Notes under the pieces: generated by a model | Seen by the model: the letters and a program-made list of their open reading frames with translations, nothing else | Databases searched by the model: none | What the model was told of the DNA's origin: nothing | Made by a program: the position numbers and the translations under genes | In this document: one piece after another, positions 1 through 5,938 of the stretch | How the letters are laid out: each line of letters starts with the position of its first letter | Position numbering within the stretch: the first letter of the stretch is position 1 | NCBI GenBank assembly: GCA_937922775.1 | Contig: CALAKE010000577.1 | Span: 1 to 13,583 of the forward strand | DNA length: 13,583 bases | Direction of reading: 5' to 3' | Source of the DNA: an uncultured bacterium | GTDB taxonomy: Bacteria; Acidobacteriota; UBA890

Positions 1-218
1 TGCGGATCAGCGGTATCGGGCAGCAATTCTCCGAGCTCCTGGAAGTCGCTGGCGTCGATACGGTGAAGGAGCTGCGCAACCGCAACGCCGCAAACCTCTA
101 TGCTGCGATGGTCAAATCGAACCGCCGGAAGAAAGTTGCCCGGCGAATACCGTCTGTGACGATGCTCGAGGGTTGGATCAAGCAAGCCAAGCGACTGAAG
201 CCGGTCATCACTCACTGA
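1..218 (+). CDS. DUF4332 helix-hairpin-helix protein, C-terminal fragment
   Basis: The open frame begins at base 3 and runs to a TGA at 216-218; the start lies beyond the left edge, leaving 71 residues. They read RISGIGQQFSELLEVAGVDT at the N-terminal end, a helix-hairpin-helix 'I-x-G-I-G' turn followed by a 'LLExAGVDTVKEL' helix, then a second helical part ending in an 'EGWIKQAKRL' segment close to the stop. This pattern matches the repeat of DUF4332 proteins, small helical proteins related to DNA polymerase beta/RuvA-type HhH domains and presumed to bind nucleic acid or protein. Their real cellular role is not known. The next gene starts about 160 bp downstream with its own ribosome binding site, and no terminator is obvious between them. 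The family call rests on remembered pattern only. Confidence 0.75.
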   Translation, partial: RISGIGQQFSELLEVAGVDTVKELRNRNAANLYAAMVKSNRRKKVARRIPSVTMLEGWIKQAKRLKPVITH

Positions 219-377
219 CCGACTCCCACCTCGTTCGCGGGCCCTTGCTCGACCCGGCACTCACAGTCCTTGTCCCGGCGCTGGCTGTATCTCGGCGAGC
301 GCCAGGCATAGAATCCGGTAACTGCTGAGTCCGCTGAATCCCTCCTAGTCATCTGTCCCGGTACGAGGAAGGCATTG

Positions 378-1859
378 ATGAAACGACTGACTGTCGCCCT
401 GATTGCACTGGCCATCGTGTCACCCTCTCTCACCCCGCCGGCGGCAGGCCAACAACGATCCGCAGCCGAAGACGCGACCGGCCAGCAAGAGCGCTATGAC
501 TACTGGAAGTTCAACCGGGAGATGATCAGCCGGGGGCAGCAGGCGATCTTCATGTGCAACGGGTTGTTCACCTCAAATCGCACGCTGGAGCAGGCGTTCG
601 CGCAGGAGCTGGCGTTTCTGCCTGAACCGGTCGGTACACCTGAGGGCGGCGACTATGTCATCGACTGGGATCGCAGGGCAGTGGCGATCGGCGACGACCA
701 GTACGTGCCTACCATGCGGGCGGCGTTTCGCGAGGGCATCGGCTGCATCATCCTGGCGCCCGACCAGACCTTCGATGACCTCGACGGTCTGCCGGAGCTC
801 GAGCTGCCGCCGCTGCAGGGTGATCCAGCCTCGATCGTGTGGCCCGACGGCGACATGACCGGAGAAATCAGCGTGCCGTCCGGTATCGACGCCGCGGCGC
901 TGCAGGCGGCGTCCGACTGGGCCTTCCAGCGTGAGTCGGAATACCAGGACACTCTCAGCCTGCTGATCGTGCACGACGGCCGGATCATCCATGAGCGCTA
1001 CGCGCCGGGCGTCGACATGCGCACCCGGACGCGCACCTGGTCAACCGCCAAGAGCATCGGGGTAACACTCATCGGCATGCTGGTGGACCAGGGTAGTCTC
1101 GATCTCGACGCGCCGCTGCCGTTCGATTGGCTGCCTGAGGCGCGGGGCGACGATCCGCGGCGTTCGATCACCCTACGCCACCTGCTCAACATGTCGAGCG
1201 GTTTGGAGGTCATCGACAATTCCGGCCTCGAGTACGCCATCGGCTCAGGCATGTCCTATTGGGCCGGCGCCAGCTCAGTGGCCCACGCTCGCAGCCAGGG
1301 CTTGATCCGCGAGCCCGGCACCAATTGGGACTACGAGAACTATGACACGCTGCTGGCGGTGTACGCCATGAAGCTTGTCATCGGTGACGAGAAGGAATAT
1401 CTGGAGTTTCCGCGCCGCGCCCTGCTCGACAAGATCGGTATGCGCAACACGTTGTTGAGCACGGACCGCTTCGGAGATTTCATCCTGAGTAGCCAGGTAT
1501 ACACCAATGCCCGTGACCTGGCGCGTTTTGGCCTGCTGTACATGAACGGGGGCGTTTGGAACGGCGAGCGCCTGATTTCGGAAGCTTGGATCGACTTCGT
1601 GCGCACACCGGCGCCGGCCACTGCCGAGCGCGGCAATATGTACGGTGGCCAGTTCTGGCTGGTGCCCGACAACATCGACTACGTGCCGAAGGACGCCTAC
1701 TCGACCGCTGGAAATCGTGGCCAGTATGTCGTCATCGTGCCGAGCCACGACTTGGTGATCGTGCGTCGCGGCCTCGATTGGGGGCGCCAGGGCTTCAACC
1801 GGTGGGAGATGACGCGCGAAGTCCTGAAGGCGTTCGAGACCACCGAGGCAGGTCACTGA
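378..1859 (+). CDS. exported serine hydrolase, beta-lactamase class C fold
   Basis: Start chosen at ATG 378, preceded by AGGAAGG at 366-372; the TTG at 375 is too close to it. The product has 493 residues. Residues 1-24 form a signal peptide (basic MKR, hydrophobic core, cleavage near AAG|QQ), so it acts outside the cytoplasm. An N-terminal region of about 190 residues with two cysteines (60 and 123) precedes a PF00144-type catalytic domain. The nucleophile/base motif S-T-A-K is at 222-225, followed by a long helix (GMLVDQG) typical of the fold. The second active-site motif is Y-E-N at 319-321. In place of the third K-T-G/H-x-G box there is G-N-R-G-Q at 445-449, as in esterase or peptidase relatives, so true beta-lactamase activity is unlikely. 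Substrate is unknown. It is convergent with the peptidase E-like gene. Confidence 0.87.
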   Translation: MKRLTVALIALAIVSPSLTPPAAGQQRSAAEDATGQQERYDYWKFNREMISRGQQAIFMCNGLFTSNRTLEQAFAQELAFLPEPVGTPEGGDYVIDWDRRAVAIGDDQYVPTMRAAFREGIGCIILAPDQTFDDLDGLPELELPPLQGDPASIVWPDGDMTGEISVPSGIDAAALQAASDWAFQRESEYQDTLSLLIVHDGRIIHERYAPGVDMRTRTRTWSTAKSIGVTLIGMLVDQGSLDLDAPLPFDWLPEARGDDPRRSITLRHLLNMSSGLEVIDNSGLEYAIGSGMSYWAGASSVAHARSQGLIREPGTNWDYENYDTLLAVYAMKLVIGDEKEYLEFPRRALLDKIGMRNTLLSTDRFGDFILSSQVYTNARDLARFGLLYMNGGVWNGERLISEAWIDFVRTPAPATAERGNMYGGQFWLVPDNIDYVPKDAYSTAGNRGQYVVIVPSHDLVIVRRGLDWGRQGFNRWEMTREVLKAFETTEAGH

Positions 1860-1946
1860 GCGACAGCTCGTCACTCACGCGTTTTCGATCGCAGTTCGCA
1901 CCCTGGCTCTGTCGCGGCTAGCTCCCGAAGCGCGGAGGCACGCAAC

Positions 1947-2756
1947 CTACTCGATCATCTCCGCCGGCAGCTCACGCTCCACCACTTCGTCGCCGACGAT
2001 GCTGACGTAGTAGACTTTGGCATCCTCCCGCGTGTGGACGACCCTCTCGACCTCGTTGTCGACAAAATAGATGCCGGCGTCGTTGTCGCAGGCGTACCCG
2101 GGCTTCATTTCTCCCGATTTGATCAATGCCTGATAGGTAGGTCGGCGCTGCTCCTCGCCGTCGTAGTGGGGAGAGTGGCTGCCCTTCAAGAATCCCAGGC
2201 ACTCGATCTTGGTCAGCTCCTTCGGCCGTGAGTCGGTGGTTCCCTCTTCGAACCAGCAAAGCGAGCCGGCGCTGGATCCGCCGAGTACGATGCCCTGGTC
2301 CCAGGCCTCATGGAGGACTTCGTCGATTCCCTGCGCCCTCCATATCGCTTGCTGATTCAGGGTGTTGCCCCCCGACACGACGATGCCGTCCATCGAAAGC
2401 AGTGCCTCTTCCCCCGATTGCTCCATACGGTAGCTGGCGATAAAGCTCGTCTGCACATGTGGCTCAACGTTCAAGGTGGCGCAGTTCTGGTACCAGCGAA
2501 TCTGGCCCGACTCACGGTCTGCCGAGGCCGTCGGCAGATAGCAGAGCCGCGGCCGCTCCTTGCCGGTGAGCTCCGCCATGTACTTGATGAAGGTGGTGCC
2601 GAAGCCGCCACCGGCGATCAGGATCTTGCGATTGCGATTCTGAAGCCTGAGACCTCCCTCCGGGCCGGCCAAGGACAAGCCGTCCAGACCCAGGCCTCCA
2701 GTCTTCAGGCCCACTGTGCCCAACGCGGCTGTAGCCAGGAACTCTCTTCTCTTCAT
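1947..2756 (-). CDS. Tat-signal peptidase E (S51)/cyanophycinase-like protein
   Basis: The product has 269 residues; ATG at 2756-2754 follows a purine-rich GGGAGGGAAAGG stretch. The N-terminus MKRREFLATAALGTVGL is a twin-arginine signal (RREFL plus hydrophobic run), implying export in folded form. The mature part is a class I glutamine amidotransferase-like fold: IAGGGFGTTF near 47-56, VVSGGNTLNQQ near 126-136, and the S51 nucleophile elbow G-S-S-A-G at 160-164 with Ser162 as predicted nucleophile. His197 in SPHYDG sits 35 residues later, matching the Ser-His spacing of peptidase E; Asp175 or Glu171 could be the acid. Peptidase E cleaves Asp-X dipeptides, while cyanophycinases cleave beta-Asp-Arg polymers; the sequence alone does not decide. 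Cytosolic PepE lacks such a signal, so this is the secreted branch. Confidence 0.88.
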   Translation of the reverse strand: MKRREFLATAALGTVGLKTGGLGLDGLSLAGPEGGLRLQNRNRKILIAGGGFGTTFIKYMAELTGKERPRLCYLPTASADRESGQIRWYQNCATLNVEPHVQTSFIASYRMEQSGEEALLSMDGIVVSGGNTLNQQAIWRAQGIDEVLHEAWDQGIVLGGSSAGSLCWFEEGTTDSRPKELTKIECLGFLKGSHSPHYDGEEQRRPTYQALIKSGEMKPGYACDNDAGIYFVDNEVERVVHTREDAKVYYVSIVGDEVVERELPAEMIE

Positions 2757-2920
2757 GACCTTTCCCTCCCCTTTTCTCGGTGTTTCCTCAGTCGAGGCTC
2801 AACTGCGACGTGACCCGCCAGGACGAAGCTGTGGGACGTCGAGCTCTCACGAGCGTAAAGCCCACTCCATTCCGAGTCCACACTTCGGTGCCGAGATCAC
2901 TCAGGTTTCCAAGAAGCTAT

Positions 2921-2998
2921 ATGATCGCCGTGGCGGCCAGCCTTGTGCCGGCGCGGCGGGCTGCGGCTATCGAGCCGAGCGACGCGTTCCGGGCCTAG
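2921..2998 (+). pseudogene. relic of FtsX/MacB-type ABC permease C-terminus
   Basis: These 26 codons end in TAG (2996-2998) and include LVPARRAAAIEPSDAFR. MacB/FtsX-family permeases characteristically end in a last membrane helix followed by 'PARRAxxxDPxxALR'. Only the end of that helix (MIAVAAS) and the tail survive. Upstream, the same frame stays open to about 2780 but no longer resembles a permease, although VPRSLRF at 2888-2908 could be a worn copy of the preceding 'DPxSF' segment. The relic lies between the start of the peptidase E-like gene and the stop of the kinase, 17 bp from the latter. It is most simply the left-over end of a deleted gene. Confidence 0.65.
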
Positions 2999-3014
2999 CG
3001 CTCGATCGGCGGGG

Positions 3015-5381
3015 TCAGGGCAGCCCCAATCGATCGAGCAGCTCATCGATTCGCGGATCGCTCGGCAACTCGAAGGAATCGAAAGGAGTAACCCTGAGCC
3101 AAGGCAAGAAGCTGTCGCGCTCTTCGTAGGCCTTCTTTACCCACTCGAAGGCCTGGTCCGTCTCTCCCCGCGCCCGGTGGATAGCGATGAAGGTCATCGG
3201 CTGGACATACTCATGTGCCGCTCTTTGTATCAAGCTTTTGAAGAGGCGATCGGCGACCTGCCTGTCTCCGGAACGGTAATGGACCAGCGCTGCGTTCGAG
3301 ATGCACACGGCAACGCCACCCGAAAGCTCCACACCCTTGTCGACCGCAGCAATGGCCTCCGCGGTTTTCCCTTTCGCCTGATACTGGAGACCGAGGTGAC
3401 TGTGTGCAAACCAGTCGTCGGGCTCGATCAAGAGCCATTTCTCGAAGGTCTCGATCGCCTCGTCGTATCGGCGCCCATGCCAAAACTGATGCCCTAGGTG
3501 CGAGTTGCTGAAGCCGGAGAGCGGGTCGAGCGCCTGTGCCCTCTTGGTTTCTGCGATGGCCTCGTCCTGACGTCGCATGAGAGTCAGATAGAACGAGTGG
3601 CAGATCCGCGCGGACGAGGAGTTTGGGGCCAGCTCGAGTGCTCGTCTAAATTCCCTTCCCGCGGCTGCCCAATCCCAGTCATACATGAGATGGATCGAGC
3701 CCAATGACGCGTGCGCTTCGCCGAGAGTCTCGTCGAGCGCGAGGGCCCTCTCGACGGCCTCTCGTGCTCGGGGGTATGCCTTGTGAGGCCGCTGGTTGCC
3801 CCAAAAGGCGCTCCACCAATAGCTGTCGGCAAGGCCGGCGTAGGCCTGGGCATGGCTCGGGTCCCTTTCGATCGCCAGCCTGAAGTGCTCCATCGCATCC
3901 GTGAAGCGGCTCTTCGTCGTCTTATTCCAGTAGTGCAGGCCTCTCAAGTAGGCTTCCTGAGCCCCGGGGTCGACGCGCCTGGCCCGTGCCAGCAGAGCAT
4001 CCTCCTGCGGTGTCACCTTGACCTGGATCTCTCTGGCAACGGCTCGCGCCACTTCGCTCTGGAGAGACAGGATGTCACCCAGGTCGCGGTCGTAGCTTTC
4101 GGCCCAAAGATGCTGGTCTGTCGCGGCATGGATGAGCTGCGCCGTGATACGGACCCGCTCGCCGGCACGGAGCACAGATCCCTCTACCACTGCGTCGACA
4201 CTCAACTCGCGTGCAATCTGCGGCAGCGATTTGTCGGTGTCCCGATACCGCATGGCCGAGGTCCGGGAGATGACCTTGAGTGCACCGATCTTGGCGAGAT
4301 CGGTGATCAGCGCGTCGGTCATACCGTCCGAGAAGTACTCCTGCCCGGCATCGCCCGAGAGATTCTGCAAGGGGAGGACGGCAATGGAGTTGATCTTGCC
4401 GGTGTCTGGTCCTGGCTCTGCCTCCGGATGTCTGCCCATTTCGGCAGGTCTCGCGGGCTCGCGTGGGGCCCAGGGTCCTGGAGCTTGCGCGAGCTCAGCA
4501 CGAGCATCCTCGATCTCGATTCTGGCATCCGCGATATCGTGCAAGCGCCGGGAGGGATCCTTCTCCAAGCATTTCCTGAGCAGATCCCGAATCCTCCCAG
4601 GCGCACTCTCCGGCAGCGCATCCCACTCCGGATCTCGCTCGATGAGGGCGGCGAGGATATCGGTGACTGTCTCGCCATCGAACGGCCTACGCCCCGCGAG
4701 CATCTCGTACAGCAAGCAGCCAAACGCCCAGATGTCTGCTCGCTTGTCGACCGTCTGCCCCCGTGCCTGCTCAGGGCACATGTATGCCGGTGTGCCGAGA
4801 ATCACGCCGGGCAAAGTGGCAGCGGCCACTGTCGGGGATTCAGCGATGTCCAGTGAAGCTCCCGCCGCTCCGCCCGCCTCTGCCCCGTCCTCTGCCTCTT
4901 CACCCTCCGCCCGGAATACCTTGGCCAGGCCGAAGTCCAGAATCTTCACTCTCCCCTCAGGGGTGATCTTGACGTTGGCGGGCTTCAGGTCCCGGTGGAC
5001 GACACTCTTCTGGTGCGCGGCCTCCAACGCCTCCGCGATTTGCCTGGCGATTTCATGGGACAGCTCGAGGTCGAGCCGGCCGCGCCGCAGCCTCTCGGAC
5101 AGCGTTTCGCCCTCCACGAGCTCAAGAACCAGAAACCGGACACCAACTGATTCCTCGAGACCATGGATGGTGGCGATACCGGGATGATTGAGCGAGGCCA
5201 GGAGTTGGGCCTCGCGCTCCAGTCGCGACAGCCGCTCTGGATCACCGGCCAGATTCTCCGGTAGCACCTTGATCGCGACATCTCGCTTCAGGATCGTGTC
5301 GTGCGCACGGTACACCTCGCCCATGCCGCCGGCCCCCAGCGGCTCGACGATTTGGTAGTGGCCGAGAGTGCGGCCCTGCAT
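3015..5381 (-). CDS. Ser/Thr protein kinase with TolB-like and TPR regions
   Basis: The product has 788 residues; ATG at 5381-5379 follows GGGAAGGAG. Residues 8-295 are a PknB/Hanks-type kinase: glycine loop GAGGMGEVY 16-24, VAIK with Lys38, HRDLKPAN with Asp131, DFG at 149-151, GTPAYMCPEQ at 196-205. An acidic, Ala-rich insert (about 158-180) sits in the activation segment. A Pro-rich linker (298-328) leads to a TolB N-terminal-like domain (about 331-455: IAVLPLQNLSG, YFSDGMTDALITDL, VEGSVLRAG, QLWxxSYDR-like motif). TPR-like helical repeats follow (about 475-715). No membrane helix is visible, so it is predicted cytoplasmic, with the TolB/TPR part binding a partner or ligand. The kinase should be active, since all catalytic residues are present. 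The Rdx/SelW-like gene lies 157 bp upstream on the same strand; a shared transcript is possible. Confidence 0.93.
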   Translation of the reverse strand: MQGRTLGHYQIVEPLGAGGMGEVYRAHDTILKRDVAIKVLPENLAGDPERLSRLEREAQLLASLNHPGIATIHGLEESVGVRFLVLELVEGETLSERLRRGRLDLELSHEIARQIAEALEAAHQKSVVHRDLKPANVKITPEGRVKILDFGLAKVFRAEGEEAEDGAEAGGAAGASLDIAESPTVAAATLPGVILGTPAYMCPEQARGQTVDKRADIWAFGCLLYEMLAGRRPFDGETVTDILAALIERDPEWDALPESAPGRIRDLLRKCLEKDPSRRLHDIADARIEIEDARAELAQAPGPWAPREPARPAEMGRHPEAEPGPDTGKINSIAVLPLQNLSGDAGQEYFSDGMTDALITDLAKIGALKVISRTSAMRYRDTDKSLPQIARELSVDAVVEGSVLRAGERVRITAQLIHAATDQHLWAESYDRDLGDILSLQSEVARAVAREIQVKVTPQEDALLARARRVDPGAQEAYLRGLHYWNKTTKSRFTDAMEHFRLAIERDPSHAQAYAGLADSYWWSAFWGNQRPHKAYPRAREAVERALALDETLGEAHASLGSIHLMYDWDWAAAGREFRRALELAPNSSSARICHSFYLTLMRRQDEAIAETKRAQALDPLSGFSNSHLGHQFWHGRRYDEAIETFEKWLLIEPDDWFAHSHLGLQYQAKGKTAEAIAAVDKGVELSGGVAVCISNAALVHYRSGDRQVADRLFKSLIQRAAHEYVQPMTFIAIHRARGETDQAFEWVKKAYEERDSFLPWLRVTPFDSFELPSDPRIDELLDRLGLP

Positions 5382-5538
5382 CAGGCTCCTTCCCTCTGGA
5401 CAGTTTCAGGCTCTGCAGCAGAGGTATTCAGTCGCGTGTGTCCGAGAATGGAGCCTATTCGCAGACAACGAGAGGGCTCAAGGGGTAGTGGCTGAGTGTG
5501 CCGCCGCATCGCGCTGGGACGACTCCGAGACCGTGCTT

Positions 5539-5796
5539 CTAGCCCAGGCGCCTCGCTAGCTCGTTGACCACATCTTCAGAGCCGGGGAAGCCTGCGCCGA
5601 AGAGGACGCGAGTGAGAACGTTTCCCCCCCGGGAGGCGACGAGCTGGCCATCCGCAACTACATCGAACTGACCGGCCCTGTTGGTTGGCTCGAGGACCTA
5701 GTCGACGTCCAGGCGCTCCTTGATGACGGCGGCGAAACTCGCCGCCCTGTCTTTGGAGCGGCCTCAGGTGGAGCAATACTTGATATCGATTCTCAT
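5539..5796 (-). CDS. Rdx/SelW-like selenoprotein candidate with UGA and UAG
   Basis: Read from ATG at 5796-5794 to TAG at 5541-5539, this frame has 86 codons. Codon 11 is TGA (5766-5764) within KYC-S-T-(UGA)-G, exactly the C-x-x-U/C motif of the Rdx family (SelW/SelT/SelH, thioredoxin-like fold). After it come a helix (FAAVIKERL), QFDVVADGQLVASR, the usual 'F-x-V-x-x-D-G-x-L-V-x-S' strand pair, then GFPGSEDVVNELARRL, the usual 'FP' plus C-terminal helix. Length is normal for SelW. A hairpin starts 17 nt after the UGA (see 5728-5746). Codon 33 is TAG (5700-5698), between DVD and VLEP; the reading frame and family pattern continue unbroken past it. Ribosome binding site is weak. SelW-like proteins are thought to act in thiol redox control. 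Family identity is fairly sure; selenocysteine is likely but not proven; the UAG may mean a dying gene or a sequence error. Confidence 0.62.
5728..5746 (-). promoter_or_regulatory. putative bacterial SECIS hairpin after UGA
   Basis: On the minus-strand RNA the segment is GGCGGCGA-GUU-UCGCCGCC: a perfect 8-bp stem with a 3-nt loop whose first base is G. If the closing A-U pair opens, the loop is AGUUU with G second. The loop begins 26 nt after the UGA of codon 11. Bacterial SECIS elements lie inside the coding region just after the UGA, have a G among the first two loop bases, and place the loop about 16-37 nt from the UGA. All three conditions hold. In known systems SelB binds this loop to deliver Sec-tRNA. 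A GC-rich hairpin could arise by chance in this genome, so the evidence is positional rather than conclusive. Confidence 0.55.
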
Positions 5797-5841
5797 AGTG
5801 GCGCAGAGCCTACCACGAAGCCTCTGGACCTTACTCGAGTT

Positions 5842-5862
5842 GGCCAGAATGACGCTCTGGCC
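5842..5862. repeat. inverted repeat in divergent intergenic region
   Basis: GGCCAGA (5842-5848) and TCTGGCC (5856-5862) form a perfect 7-bp inverted repeat with a 7-bp spacer. It lies in the 142-bp space between the divergent SelW-like gene and the lipoprotein hydrolase. No T-tract follows on either strand, so it is not a classic terminator. An operator for one or both genes is possible. No convincing -35/-10 pair was found around it. Confidence 0.3.
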
Positions 5863-5938
5863 CGGGCAATATCTCGGAGATTGATATCCTGTTTGGAAAG
5901 GCTGGGTTTCCGGGACTCGAACTCTGAGAGGTGTGCCG

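Noticed and set aside
219..374. Promoter or RNA element before the first hydrolase
   Set aside because: A CATAGAAT stretch and a GGCGCT/AGCGCC repeat are visible, but no -35/-10 pair with proper spacing and no terminator could be supported.
1860..1915. GCGACAG and CTGTCGC inverted repeat as a terminator between the convergent genes
   Set aside because: The arms are 42 bp apart with no T-tract and no extension of the stem; chance in GC-rich DNA is likely.
3711..5187. Long plus-strand frames (381 and 351 aa) opposite the kinase
   Set aside because: They are GC-driven antisense shadows: rich in Arg, Ser and Pro, with no recognisable motif, while the minus strand encodes complete kinase, TolB-like and TPR motifs.
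5698..5700. Pyrrolysine decoding of the UAG
   Set aside because: Nothing in the window supports a pyrrolysine system, and the codon is not at a catalytic position; an error or nonsense mutation is simpler.
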